This document shows, piece by piece, positions 9,087-17,522 of a stretch of DNA of 64,000 nucleotides (position 1 is its first letter; each line of letters begins with the position of its first letter). Below the pieces are notes generated by a model, which made no database searches, was not told where the DNA came from, and saw only the letters and a program-made list of their open reading frames with translations. Source of the DNA: Limnohabitans sp. 15K (GTDB lineage: Bacteria > Pseudomonadota > Gammaproteobacteria > Burkholderiales > Burkholderiaceae_C); contig NZ_NESM01000001.1 in the NCBI RefSeq assembly GCF_002778285.1, positions 1,448,501 through 1,512,500 of the forward strand. The letters are read 5' to 3'. A program made the position numbers and the translations under genes.

Positions 9087-9971
9087 ATGGAAATCTTTGG
9101 CATACCCTCGCAAGCCCTGTTCGGGCAATTGCTGATCGGGCTGATCAACGGCTCTTTTTACGCATTGCTCTCGCTGGGCCTGGCCGTGATTTTCGGCTTG
9201 CTGAACATCATCAACTTCACCCATGGCGCCCAGTACATGCTGGGCGCCTTTGTGGCCTATTTGTCATTGACAAAGCTGGGCATCAACTATTGGGCGTCAC
9301 TCATCCTGACGCCCATACTGGTGGGCGCCACCGGCATGCTGATTGAGCGCACCATGCTCAAGCAGCTGTACAAGTTGGACCACCTGTATGGCCTGCTGCT
9401 CACCTTCGGTCTGGCCTTGATCATTCAGGGTTTGTTCCGACACGAATTCGGTTCTTCGGGCATGCCTTATCCGGTGCCCGAAGTCTTCAAGGGTGCTTAC
9501 AACACCGGCTTCATGTTCCTGCCCAAGTACCGGGCCTGGGTCATTGTGGCCTCGCTGGTGGTGTGTTTGACCACCTGGTATGTCATTGAGCGCACCAAAT
9601 TGGGTGCCTATTTGCGCGCCGCCACCGAAAACCCGAGCCTGGTTCAGGCTTTCGGCATCAACGTGCCCCGCATGATCACCCTGACCTATGGCTTCGGCGT
9701 GGGCTTGGCTGCTTTTGCCGGCGTCATGGCCGCCCCCATTTACCAGGTGAATCCGACCATGGGCGCCGACATCATCATTGTGGTGTTTGCCGTGGTCGTG
9801 ATTGGTGGCATGGGCTCCATCATGGGTGCCATCCTGACGGGTTTTGGTCTGGGCTTGATCGAAGGTCTGACCAAAGTGTTCTACCCCGAAGCTTCCAGCA
9901 CGGTGATTTTCATCATCATGACCATTGTTCTCTTGATCAAGCCCGCCGGGTTGTTCGGCACGCAGAAGTAA
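9087..9971 (+). CDS. livH: Liv-type ABC transporter permease (LivH-like)
   Basis: A 294-residue inner-membrane permease with about eight hydrophobic segments. Diagnostic LivH stretches include LINGSFYALLSLGLAVIFG and NIINFTHGAQYMLGAF near the N-terminus, RAATENPSLVQAFGINV in the cytoplasmic EAA-like loop, and VVIGGMGSIMGAI near the C-terminus. It forms a heterodimeric channel with the LivM-like product, energised by LivG and LivF. It lies 33 bases after the receptor gene and four bases before the next permease, so all five transporter genes are probably one transcript. Confidence 0.92.
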   Translation: MEIFGIPSQALFGQLLIGLINGSFYALLSLGLAVIFGLLNIINFTHGAQYMLGAFVAYLSLTKLGINYWASLILTPILVGATGMLIERTMLKQLYKLDHLYGLLLTFGLALIIQGLFRHEFGSSGMPYPVPEVFKGAYNTGFMFLPKYRAWVIVASLVVCLTTWYVIERTKLGAYLRAATENPSLVQAFGINVPRMITLTYGFGVGLAAFAGVMAAPIYQVNPTMGADIIIVVFAVVVIGGMGSIMGAILTGFGLGLIEGLTKVFYPEASSTVIFIIMTIVLLIKPAGLFGTQK

Positions 9972-9975
9972 GACC

Positions 9976-10935
9976 ATGACCACTGTCTCGACACCCTCCT
10001 TCAAGACCCAGTCTTTCACGCACCAGTGGGTGGCCTTTGCCATCATGGTGCTGGTCCTGGCCATCGCGCCCATCTGGGTTTATCCGATCTTCCTCATGAA
10101 GGTCATGTGCTTTGCCTTGTTTGCTTGCGCCTTCAACTTGCTGATCGGTTTTGGTGGTCTGCTGTCTTTTGGCCACGCCATGTTTTTGGGCACCGCCGGC
10201 TATGCCGCGGCACATGCGGCCAAAGTTTGGGGCTGGAACCCTGAGTTGGCTGTGCTCTTTGCAACCGGCTGCTCGGCCTTGTTGGCGCTGGTGACCGGCA
10301 TGCTGGCCATCCGCCGTCAAGGCATTTACTTTGCGATGATCACCCTGGCGTTTTCGCAGATGGTGTTCTTTTTCTACCTGCAAGCGCCTTTCACAGGCGG
10401 TGAAGATGGCATCCAGTCGGTGCCACGCGGCAAGTTGTTTGGCGTCTTCGACCTGAACGACAACACAGCCATGTACATGTTTGTACTGGCCATTTTCCTG
10501 AGCGGTTTCGCCCTCATCTGGCGCATCATTTATTCGCCTTTCGGTCAGATCCTCAAGGCCATCCGTGAAAACCAAGACCGCGCGATTTCGCTGGGTTACG
10601 ACACCGACATGTTCAAACTCATTGCCTTTGTGATTTCGGGCGCTTTGGCAGGCACTGCCGGGGCCACCAAGTCGCTGGTGTTCCAGTTGGCCTCGCTGAC
10701 CGATGTGCATTGGTCCATGTCGGGTGAGGTGGTCTTGATGACGCTGCTGGGCGGCTTGGGCACTTTGTTTGGGCCCGTGTTGGGCGCGGCTGTGATTGTG
10801 AGCATGCAAAACTACTTGGCCCAATTTGGGGCATGGGTCACCATCATCCAAGGTGCGATTTTTGTGATCTGCGTGCTGGCCTTCCGTCGCGGCATCATTG
10901 GCGAGATCGCCAACTGGATCAAAAAGCCCTTGTGA
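9976..10935 (+). CDS. livM: Liv-type ABC transporter permease (LivM-like)
   Basis: A 319-residue inner-membrane permease, partner of the LivH-like subunit. The family pattern is clear: LLIGFGGLLSFGHAMFLGTAGY, the loop ILKAIRENQDRAISLGYD that contacts the ATPases, and the late segment TLLGGLGTLFGPVLGAA. It is the last gene of the importer operon; a rho-independent terminator starts 37 bases after its stop. E. coli LivM carries a longer N-terminal extension; this shorter form is common in HAAT transporters outside enterobacteria. Confidence 0.92.
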   Translation: MTTVSTPSFKTQSFTHQWVAFAIMVLVLAIAPIWVYPIFLMKVMCFALFACAFNLLIGFGGLLSFGHAMFLGTAGYAAAHAAKVWGWNPELAVLFATGCSALLALVTGMLAIRRQGIYFAMITLAFSQMVFFFYLQAPFTGGEDGIQSVPRGKLFGVFDLNDNTAMYMFVLAIFLSGFALIWRIIYSPFGQILKAIRENQDRAISLGYDTDMFKLIAFVISGALAGTAGATKSLVFQLASLTDVHWSMSGEVVLMTLLGGLGTLFGPVLGAAVIVSMQNYLAQFGAWVTIIQGAIFVICVLAFRRGIIGEIANWIKKPL

Positions 10936-10972
10936 GTCTTTGACTTGCCGCATCGAGCTTCAGGGCTCCACG

Positions 10973-11001
10973 AAAAAACCGCCTCAAAGGGCGGTTTTTT
11001 C
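10973..11001. terminator. Bidirectional rho-independent terminator after livM
   Basis: An A-tract followed by CCGCC pairs perfectly with GGCGG followed by a T-tract: an 11-base arm at 10973-10983, a six-base loop, and the other arm at 10990-11000. Because both flanks carry A/T runs it can stop transcription from livM on the plus strand and from the convergent cupin gene on the minus strand. Confidence 0.9.
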
Positions 11002-11030
11002 ATGGTCAGCAGTTTGCTGCAACCGACGCA

Positions 11031-11546
11031 TCAGCGCATGAAGTTTTTCACGTAATCTGCGCCCAAGCCCACGTTTTCAAAGTGTGCGCGGTATTTTTCG
11101 ATGCGGGTAAAGACGTCGTCGTAGCCCGTCGCGTTGCCCTGCGTGTCCACATACATGAGTGCACCATGCACCGTGAACATGGTGACCATGTCCTGGCAAT
11201 CATCGGGCACCACCAGGGTGTGGGTTTCACCCGGGGGCTCAAAGACATAGCCACCGGTTTCGGCCACCCAGTCGTGCTCTAAATACAGCCATTTGCCACG
11301 CAACACATAGGCGTGGACCATGCCGGAGTGGCGGTGCCGCTGCAGCAAACCCGAACGCTTGACCTTGAGCAGGTGAACGTAAAAACCACCCGAGGTATTC
11401 AAATGCAAAGGGCGTGACCAGATGCCCGGGGCAATCGGCGCCCACAGGCGCTCATCGTCGGTGTCCACATCGGGGATGACCATGTCCGGGGACATGCCCC
11501 AAGGCTGCGGTTTGGCATAGGGCTGGCGGTCGTCAGCGTCGCTCAT
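11031..11546 (-). CDS. Cupin, 2,4'-dihydroxyacetophenone dioxygenase-like
   Basis: A 171-residue single-domain cupin resembling the 2,4'-dihydroxyacetophenone dioxygenase family. The metal-binding cupin motif 1 is the stretch LLQRHRHSGMVHAYVLRG (His cluster near residue 70) and motif 2 is FEPPGETHTLVV. Such proteins bind Fe(II) or another metal and cleave or oxidise aromatic ketones; the actual substrate here is unknown. The start at 11546 is preferred over an ATG seven codons upstream because GGAGA stands eight bases before it. It is convergent with livM and divergent from the HAD gene, with a gap of about 100 bases on the promoter side. Confidence 0.78.
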   Translation of the reverse strand: MSDADDRQPYAKPQPWGMSPDMVIPDVDTDDERLWAPIAPGIWSRPLHLNTSGGFYVHLLKVKRSGLLQRHRHSGMVHAYVLRGKWLYLEHDWVAETGGYVFEPPGETHTLVVPDDCQDMVTMFTVHGALMYVDTQGNATGYDDVFTRIEKYRAHFENVGLGADYVKNFMR

Positions 11547-11648
11547 GGGTAAATCTCCATTCAACATTCCCTCAGCTTAATGCCCACAAGGCCGCGTGCC
11601 TGCACTTTGGGTGACAGCCACTCCTGCGGTGCATGGAACAATGGCGTC

Positions 11649-12365
11649 ATGCAAACACATCACTTCTCCCCCGACAGCGTCCAGGTTCTGGCGTTTGACA
11701 TTTTCGGCACCGTCGTCGACTGGCATGGCAGCATCGTGCGCGAGATGCAGGCCCTGCACCCCCAAGTGGATGGCGATGCCTTTGCACTGGCCTGGCGGGC
11801 GGGCTACAAACCGGCCATGCAGCGGGTGATGAGCGGCGAACTCGGCTGGACCTTGATCGATGATTTGAACCGCATGATTCTGGACAGCTTGCTGCCCGAA
11901 TTTGGCTTGTCGCATTTGAGTGAGGCCGAACGCCAACACCTCAACCGCGTCTGGCATCGTTTGCATGCATGGCCCGACAGTGTGGCGGGGCTCACGCGGT
12001 TAAAGCGCCGATTCACCATCACCAGCTTGTCGAATGGCAACATCGGATTGCTCACCAACATGGCCAAGCAGGCCGGCTTGCCTTGGGACTGTGTGCTGAG
12101 CGCAGAAGTGTTTCGCGCCTACAAGCCAGACCCAGCCACCTACCTCGGCTTGGCCAAGGTGTTCAACCTGGCCCCTGAGCAGGTCATGCTGGTGGCCGCG
12201 CACCATGATGACTTGGCAGGCGCTCGTGCCTGCGGCTTGCGCACCGCCTACATTGAACGAGCCTTGGAGTTTGGCCCAGCTCACCCCAAAGATGTCTCAC
12301 CCCAAGCGGGCAATGACCTGCATGCGATGGATTTGAACGCCCTGGCCGATCAACTCGGTTGCTGA
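11649..12365 (+). CDS. Haloacid dehalogenase type II (HAD superfamily)
   Basis: A 238-residue HAD hydrolase. Motif I is FDIFGTVVDW with the nucleophile Asp17, motif II is TSLSNGN, the Lys is in FRAYKPDPATY and motif III is VAAHHDDLAGARACGL, the pattern of (S)-2-haloacid dehalogenases (type II). This class displaces halide from 2-haloalkanoates, but many members act on phosphate esters. The ATG at 11649 is chosen because an in-frame start 23 codons upstream adds residues without family similarity. It has no operon partner and is convergent with the antiporter gene. Confidence 0.8.
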   Translation: MQTHHFSPDSVQVLAFDIFGTVVDWHGSIVREMQALHPQVDGDAFALAWRAGYKPAMQRVMSGELGWTLIDDLNRMILDSLLPEFGLSHLSEAERQHLNRVWHRLHAWPDSVAGLTRLKRRFTITSLSNGNIGLLTNMAKQAGLPWDCVLSAEVFRAYKPDPATYLGLAKVFNLAPEQVMLVAAHHDDLAGARACGLRTAYIERALEFGPAHPKDVSPQAGNDLHAMDLNALADQLGC

Positions 12366-12366
12366 A

Positions 12367-12407
12367 GCACGCGGCAACGGTCGAGAGAAGGCGCACCCGC
12401 CGCGTGC
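12367..12407. repeat. Inverted repeat between convergent genes
   Basis: Nine-base arms GCACGCGGC (12367-12375) and GCCGCGTGC (12399-12407) are perfectly complementary around a 23-base loop, in the short space between the HAD gene and the antiporter gene, which face each other. There is no T-run after either arm, so it is not a standard intrinsic terminator; it may stabilise 3' ends or slow polymerase. Confidence 0.4.
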
Positions 12408-12435
12408 CATTGGGGCACGGTGCGGATGTCACTTT

Positions 12436-14421
12436 TTAACCGCGTAAAAGTTTTTCTTCGGCCACAGCCAGTGTTTGTGATTTGCCGGACAGCACCAGCG
12501 TGTCGCCTGAAAAAAGTTCGGTGTCATCGGTCACTTTTTCAGGCTGACCGTTGGCACGGCGCAAGTTCACCACGCGCACGCCGATGGCGTGAAATGCCAA
12601 GTCTTTCACTTGTTTGCCCAACCAAGGCGATGCCTGCGGCAGCCCCACCGTGGTCAAACGCTCATGGTCAATTTCATCCAGCGTGTCGTCGTCTGCGCCG
12701 TGAAAGTAACCGCGCAGCAGGTTGTATCGGGCATCGCGCTGGTCTTGCACGATGCGGATCACGCGCCGCATGGGCACGCCGACCAGCGCCAACGCATGGC
12801 TGGCCAGCATGAGCGAGCCTTCCAGGGCCTCGGGCACCACCTCGGTCGCTCCAGCCAATTGAAGCTTTTCAAGGTCCAGGTCGTCTTGTGTGCGCACGAT
12901 CACCGGCACTTGGGGCGCATGGCTGTGGGTGTGGTCGAGCACCTTCATGGCGGCGGGCACATCCAAGTAAGTGATGACCACGGCACTGGCGCGGGCCAGG
13001 CCTGCGGCCATGAGCGCCTGCAAACGCCCGGCATCGCCAAACACCACCGAATCACCGGCCGCTGCAGCCTGACGCACCCGGTCCGGGTCCAGATCGAGCG
13101 CCATGTAGGGAATGTTTTCTTTTTCCAGCATGCGGGCCAGGTTTTGGCCGCAACGCCCATAGCCGCAAATGATGACGTGCTTGCTGGTGTTGATCGACTT
13201 GCGGGCGATGGTGGTCATCTGCAGGGACTGTTGCAACCACTCACTGGCCACCACTTTGAGCACGATCCGGTCGCTGTGCATGATGATGAAGGGCGTGGCC
13301 ATCATCGACAACACCATGCTGGCCAACACGGGGTTGAGCAAAGCGGGAGGGATGATTTGGCTTTGCGCGCCCAAGGTGAGCAACACAAACCCGAACTCAC
13401 CAGCTTGCGCCAAGTACAAACCCGTGCGCAGCGCCACCCCGTTGCTGGCCCCGGTCATCTTGGCCAAGGCTGTCACCAAAATCAACTTGAACAGCACAGG
13501 CAAGGTGGTCAGAAGCAGCAGAAGTGGCCACCGGTCCACGACGATGTGCCAGTCCAGCATCATGCCGATGGTGATGAAGAACAGCCCCAGCAACACATCG
13601 TGGAATGGCCGAATATCCAGCTCCACCTGGTGCTTGTATTCGGTCTCTGAGATCAGCATGCCCGCCACAAAGGCGCCGAGCGCCAAACTCAGGCCTGCCA
13701 GCTCGGTGATCCAAGCCAGGCCCAGCGTCACCAACAGCAAGTTCAGCACAAACAGCTCTTCGCTTTTGCGCCGAGCCACCAGCGTCAGCCACCAACGCAT
13801 GACCCTTTGGCCTCCAGTCATCAACACGGTGATCAACACCGTGGCCTTGGCGGCCGCCAGCAGCAGGGCCGAAAACATCTCTTCTGCTGGCGCACTCAAG
13901 GCCGGGATCATGACGATCAACGGCACCACCGCCAAATCTTGGAACAACAAAACGCCGACCACGCGCTTGCCGTGCTCGGACTCCAACTCGAGCCGGTCGG
14001 CCACCAGCTTGATCACGATCGCCGTGCTGCTCATGGCCATGGCGCTCGACAAAGCCAAGGCGGTTTGCCACTCCATCTTCCAGAGCGTGGGGGCCAGTGT
14101 GGCCACAAACAAAGACAACACGGTCACGATGACCAAGGTCAACAACACTTGCAACAGGCCCAAACCAAACACATGTTTGCGCATGGAGCGCAGCTTGGGC
14201 AGGTTGAATTCCAGCCCGATCACAAACATCAAAAACACCACACCGAACTCGGCCAAGTGCTTCACGCCTTCGGAGTTTTGTGCCAAGGCCAAAGCATTGG
14301 GGCCAATGACCACGCCGACCGCCAAATAACCCAGCATGGGTGGCAACTTGAGCATGCGGCAGCCGACCACGCCAAGGACGGCGGCCAGCAAATACAACAA
14401 GGTCAATTCCAAAGCGCCCAT
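12436..14421 (-). CDS. KefB/KefC-type monovalent cation:proton antiporter
   Basis: A 661-residue membrane protein of the CPA2 family. The first 380 residues or so are hydrophobic and contain the Na/H-exchanger domain with LAEFGVVFLMFVIGLEF, ALSSAMAMSSTAIVIKLVAD and YLAQAGEFGFVLLTL. A TrkA-N (RCK) nucleotide-binding domain follows, starting HVIICGYGRCGQNLARMLE, and a TrkA-C domain ends the protein. It likely exchanges potassium or sodium for protons under control of a bound nucleotide. The start at 14421 (MGALELTLLYLL) is chosen because a longer frame would run into the divergent kdsD gene. Confidence 0.9.
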   Translation of the reverse strand: MGALELTLLYLLAAVLGVVGCRMLKLPPMLGYLAVGVVIGPNALALAQNSEGVKHLAEFGVVFLMFVIGLEFNLPKLRSMRKHVFGLGLLQVLLTLVIVTVLSLFVATLAPTLWKMEWQTALALSSAMAMSSTAIVIKLVADRLELESEHGKRVVGVLLFQDLAVVPLIVMIPALSAPAEEMFSALLLAAAKATVLITVLMTGGQRVMRWWLTLVARRKSEELFVLNLLLVTLGLAWITELAGLSLALGAFVAGMLISETEYKHQVELDIRPFHDVLLGLFFITIGMMLDWHIVVDRWPLLLLLTTLPVLFKLILVTALAKMTGASNGVALRTGLYLAQAGEFGFVLLTLGAQSQIIPPALLNPVLASMVLSMMATPFIIMHSDRIVLKVVASEWLQQSLQMTTIARKSINTSKHVIICGYGRCGQNLARMLEKENIPYMALDLDPDRVRQAAAAGDSVVFGDAGRLQALMAAGLARASAVVITYLDVPAAMKVLDHTHSHAPQVPVIVRTQDDLDLEKLQLAGATEVVPEALEGSLMLASHALALVGVPMRRVIRIVQDQRDARYNLLRGYFHGADDDTLDEIDHERLTTVGLPQASPWLGKQVKDLAFHAIGVRVVNLRRANGQPEKVTDDTELFSGDTLVLSGKSQTLAVAEEKLLRG

Positions 14422-14464
14422 GCCTTGATGGTAACAAGCACACAGCGCCCGATAAAATGCACAC

Positions 14465-15442
14465 ATGCCAGTCAATTCCGCCCACACCCTTCAACTCGCA
14501 CGCGAGACCCTGGACATCGAAGCGGCCGCTTTGCTGCAAGCCAAAAGCCGGTTGGACGATCGTTTTGTCAAGGCCGTGAATCTGGTGCTGGGCGTGCAAG
14601 GCCGAGTGGTTGTGACGGGGATGGGTAAGAGCGGACACATTGGCAACAAAATTGCGGCCACTTTGGCCTCCACCGGCACCCCGGCCATGTTTGTGCATCC
14701 CGGCGAAGCCAGCCACGGTGATCTGGGCATGATCCAAGCCATCGATGTGGTGCTGGCCATCTCCAACAGTGGCGAGAGCGACGAGCTGGTGGCCATCTTG
14801 CCGGTCCTCAAACGCTTGGGCGTGCCCTTGTTGGCCATGACCGGCGGACTGACCTCTTCACTGGCTCGCCACGCCGACATCGTGCTCGATTGCTCGGTGG
14901 ACAAAGAAGCCTGCCCCCTGAACTTGGCCCCCACCGCCAGCACCACGGTACAACTGGCCATGGGCGATGCCTTGGCGGTGGCCCTGCTGGATGCACGGGG
15001 CTTTAAACCCGAAGACTTTGCCCGCTCACACCCCGGTGGTGCCTTGGGTCGCCGCCTACTGACCCATGTGGCCGACGTGATGCGCCAAGGCGACGCCGTA
15101 CCCCAGGTCGGCCTAGATGCCGAATTCACCGCGCTCATGCGCGAGATGAGCAGCAAAGGCTTGGGTGCCACATCGGTCACCGATGCCGATGGGCGCGTGT
15201 TGGGCGTGTTCACCGACGGCGACTTGCGCCGCCTCATTGAAAAAGGCGCGGATCTGCGCAGCCTCAAAGCCTGCGATGTGATGCACGCCAACCCGCACAC
15301 CATCCGCGTAGGCGCATTGGCCGTCGAAGCCGCCGAGATGATGGAGCAACGCCGCATCACCAGCATACTGGTGGTGGACGATGAAGGCGTGCTGTGCGGC
15401 GCCCTCAACACCAACGACCTGATGCGGGCCAAAGTGATCTGA
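14465..15442 (+). CDS. kdsD: Arabinose-5-phosphate isomerase (KdsD/KpsF)
   Basis: A 325-residue enzyme that interconverts D-ribulose 5-phosphate and D-arabinose 5-phosphate, the first step of Kdo synthesis for lipopolysaccharide. The SIS domain (about residues 45-180) carries TGMGKSGHIGNK at 51 and the SHGDLGMI block. Two CBS domains follow (about 205-325), beginning HVADVMRQGD and ACDVMHANPH. It is the first gene of a three-gene LPS set: kdsC starts two bases after its stop. No Shine-Dalgarno is visible; a TAAAAT box at 14453-14458 lies so close to the ATG that leaderless translation is possible. Confidence 0.93.
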   Translation: MPVNSAHTLQLARETLDIEAAALLQAKSRLDDRFVKAVNLVLGVQGRVVVTGMGKSGHIGNKIAATLASTGTPAMFVHPGEASHGDLGMIQAIDVVLAISNSGESDELVAILPVLKRLGVPLLAMTGGLTSSLARHADIVLDCSVDKEACPLNLAPTASTTVQLAMGDALAVALLDARGFKPEDFARSHPGGALGRRLLTHVADVMRQGDAVPQVGLDAEFTALMREMSSKGLGATSVTDADGRVLGVFTDGDLRRLIEKGADLRSLKACDVMHANPHTIRVGALAVEAAEMMEQRRITSILVVDDEGVLCGALNTNDLMRAKVI

Positions 15443-15443
15443 C

Positions 15444-16022
15444 ATGCAAACACTGACCCCCGCTTTGAACTTCCCGCCCGAGTTGCTGCTGCAAGCACAA
15501 GGCATCCGTGTGGTGTTCTTTGACGTGGACGGTGTGCTCACCGACGGTGGGCTTTACTTTTCCGAATCCGGTGAAGCGCTCAAACGTTTTCATGTGCTGG
15601 ACGGGCAAGGCCTTAAATTGCTGCAGCAGGTAGGCATCACCCCAGTGGTCATCACCGGGCGCGACTCGCCCGCGCTGCGCTTGCGCCTCATAGCCCTGGG
15701 CATCACCCACGCGCGTTTTGGCACCGAAGACAAGCGCCCCGCCGCCGAAGAATTTTTGCAGGCACTGGGGCTCGACTGGTCACAAGCGGCCGCCATGGGC
15801 GATGACTGGCCCGACTTGCCGGTCCTGCAGCGGGTGGCCTTTGCTTGCTCGCCAGCCAACGGCCATGCCCAAGCCAAAGCCTTGGCCCACCACATCACGG
15901 CCGAACGCGGCGGAGAAGGTGCTGCACGCGCCTTGTGTGATTTGCTGCTGGTCGCCACGGGCCATTACGCCAAGCTGTTGGCACAGGTCGGCGTCAGCGC
16001 CCACACCGGACCGTCTGCATGA
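15444..16022 (+). CDS. kdsC: 3-deoxy-D-manno-octulosonate 8-phosphate phosphatase (KdsC)
   Basis: A 192-residue HAD-superfamily phosphatase without a large cap, active as a tetramer in this family, that removes phosphate from Kdo-8-phosphate. Motif I is FFDVDGVLTDGGLYF (nucleophile Asp near residue 28), motif II lies in VVITGRDSPAL, and motif III is MGDDWPDLPVL. It stands between kdsD and lptC, overlapping lptC by four bases (ATGA), so all three genes are translated from one message. Confidence 0.92.
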   Translation: MQTLTPALNFPPELLLQAQGIRVVFFDVDGVLTDGGLYFSESGEALKRFHVLDGQGLKLLQQVGITPVVITGRDSPALRLRLIALGITHARFGTEDKRPAAEEFLQALGLDWSQAAAMGDDWPDLPVLQRVAFACSPANGHAQAKALAHHITAERGGEGAARALCDLLLVATGHYAKLLAQVGVSAHTGPSA

Positions 16023-16618
16023 AACTGCGACGCCTGTTGGATGTCCTGAGCGCTTACCTGCCCTTGATTGTGTTGGCCTTGTTGGCATGCGGCAGCTGGT
16101 GGTTGGTGCGCAGCATGCCCACTTTGAGTAACCCTCAAGCCAACAAACCCGTGCGCCAAGACCCGGATTACCGGCTGCGTGATTTCTCAGTCAAATCTTT
16201 CAACGCCAAGGGACAAATGACGCGCGAGGTGACCGGCCAGACCGCGAAGCATTTCCCCGCGACAGAAGAACTTCACATCGAAGAGATCCGCATCTTTGCC
16301 CAAAATGAAAGTGGCGGCACCATGAATGCGCAAGCCCAGCAGGGCGTTTCAAGTGACGATGGCGCAAAGGTCACATTGATCGGTCAAGCGCAGGCCATCA
16401 AGCACCCGCAAGCAGACAGTCCACAGATTGAACTGCGTGGCGAGCGCTTGGTGGCTTTGCCCGACGAAGACCGGGTGGTGTCAGACGACCCGGTTCACAT
16501 CACCCGTGGCCGCGACGTTTTTACGGCAAACAGCATGGATTTCAGCAGCAAGACCGGCGAATACGCCTTGCAAGGCCGCGTGCGAGGCAGCTTGGTTGCG
16601 AAACCCCCGAAGCCTTAA
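16019..16618 (+). CDS. lptC: LPS export periplasmic anchor protein LptC
   Basis: A 199-residue protein with one N-terminal membrane helix (about residues 13-30) followed by a periplasmic beta-jellyroll domain. Family features are DYRLRDFSVKSFNAKGQ and the repeated strand pattern through GERLVALPDEDRVVSDDPV. LptC links the inner-membrane LptBFG transporter to LptA during lipopolysaccharide transport. In many proteobacteria lptA and lptB follow directly; here a terminator comes 24 bases after the stop and the next gene is on the other strand, so these partners must be encoded elsewhere. Confidence 0.88.
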   Translation: MKLRRLLDVLSAYLPLIVLALLACGSWWLVRSMPTLSNPQANKPVRQDPDYRLRDFSVKSFNAKGQMTREVTGQTAKHFPATEELHIEEIRIFAQNESGGTMNAQAQQGVSSDDGAKVTLIGQAQAIKHPQADSPQIELRGERLVALPDEDRVVSDDPVHITRGRDVFTANSMDFSSKTGEYALQGRVRGSLVAKPPKP

Positions 16619-16642
16619 AGACCAGTCATTCTCGTCAGAAAC

Positions 16643-16673
16643 AACAAAGCCCTGCGGGCAGGGCTTTGTTTTC
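16643..16673. terminator. Terminator between lptC and the RRM gene
   Basis: A long perfect hairpin: AACAAAGCCCTGC (16643-16655) pairs with GCAGGGCTTTGTT (16658-16670), followed by TTT. The AAC-rich left flank gives the minus-strand transcript of the glycine-rich RRM gene a short U-rich end as well, so it probably serves both convergent genes. Confidence 0.85.
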
Positions 16674-16711
16674 AAGCAAGGGCCGCTCTCAAAGAGCGGC
16701 TTGGGCACAGA

Positions 16712-17293
16712 TCAGTAGCTGTTGCCACCGCCATAACCACCACCCCCACCACCTTCACGGCGTCCGCCACCACGGGGGCCAGCGCCATAGGGGCTGCGGA
16801 AACCGCCGCCACCACCTTCGCCGCCGCCTTCACGGCGACCGCCGTAACCGCCGCCGCCTTCACGGGCACCGCCATAGCCGCCACCGCCTTCGCGGCCGCC
16901 GCCATAACCACCACCGCCCTCGCGGGCACCACCGTAACCGCCGCCGCCTTCACGGCCAGCGCCGCCATAGCCGCCGCCACCTTCACGACGACCACCGCCA
17001 CCAAAACCGCCACCACCAAAGCCACCGGTACGGGGAGGGCGTGCTTCCATGGGACGCGCTTCGTTCACCACCGCATTGCGGCCACCCAAAGGCTGGCCAT
17101 TCATGCCATTGATGGCTGCTTGTGCTTCAGCATCGCTGCCCATTTCCACAAAGCCAAAGCCTTTCGAGCGGCCCGTGTCACGTTCCATCATGACTTTGGC
17201 GCTGGTGACAACACCAAATTCACCGAAGGCTTGTTCCAGGTCGCTGTCACGAACCGAATAAGGCAGGTTGCCGACGTAAAGTTTATTGCCCAT
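16712..17293 (-). CDS. Glycine-rich RNA-binding protein with one RRM domain
   Basis: A 193-residue protein. Residues 1-80 are an RNA-recognition motif with RNP2 LYVGNLPY near the start and RNP1 KGFGFVEM around residue 45, both with the aromatic residues that stack on RNA bases. The remaining part is almost entirely Gly, Arg, Glu and Tyr, built from five or more copies of an 11-residue unit close to GGGGYGGAREG. Bacterial RRM proteins of this type are often cold-induced RNA chaperones. The 229 bases upstream, up to amtB, may hold a structured leader, but no cold-shock element could be verified by eye. Confidence 0.9.
   Translation of the reverse strand: MGNKLYVGNLPYSVRDSDLEQAFGEFGVVTSAKVMMERDTGRSKGFGFVEMGSDAEAQAAINGMNGQPLGGRNAVVNEARPMEARPPRTGGFGGGGFGGGGRREGGGGYGGAGREGGGGYGGAREGGGGYGGGREGGGGYGGAREGGGGYGGRREGGGEGGGGGFRSPYGAGPRGGGRREGGGGGGYGGGNSY
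16728..17020 (-). repeat. In-frame tandem repeat encoding Gly/Tyr/Arg-rich tail
   Basis: A roughly 33-base unit rich in CCGCCGCCTTCACGG on the plus strand recurs at least five times with small changes, always in frame with the RRM gene on the minus strand. It encodes the low-complexity tail. Such DNA is prone to slippage, so unit number probably differs between strains. Confidence 0.8.
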
Positions 17294-17522
17294 GAAAGGG
17301 ACTCCTCAAAACACAGAGATAAAAGCGATGGAGCTCCGACAACGCATTCGATATACCTGAAAACATCTCATGAAAAGCGAAACTGATGGGGTCACCGCAA
17401 ACATGGCCTCGGCGCTTGTTGCACCGAGGTCAATTAATTATGAGTGAGAAAACAAACCAAAATGCAAGAGGGGAATCCCCTTTTCCCTGATAAAGCAGGA
17501 CTTGCATAGAACATGTGTTGTT

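Noticed and set aside
12589..14737. Several long open frames on both strands across the KefB-like gene, up to 446 codons
   Set aside because: They are out-of-frame shadows: low-complexity His/Gln/Arg-rich translations with no family pattern, while the minus-strand antiporter has clear membrane and TrkA domains.
16720..17040. Regular short repeats resembling a CRISPR or satellite array
   Set aside because: The period is a multiple of three, all units are in frame with the RRM gene, and there are no unique spacers.
17469..17484. Short hairpin AGGGG-AAT-CCCCT followed by TTTT, downstream of amtB
   Set aside because: The T-run is on the plus strand, where no gene ends; in the amtB direction there is no U-tract and the stem is only five bases.
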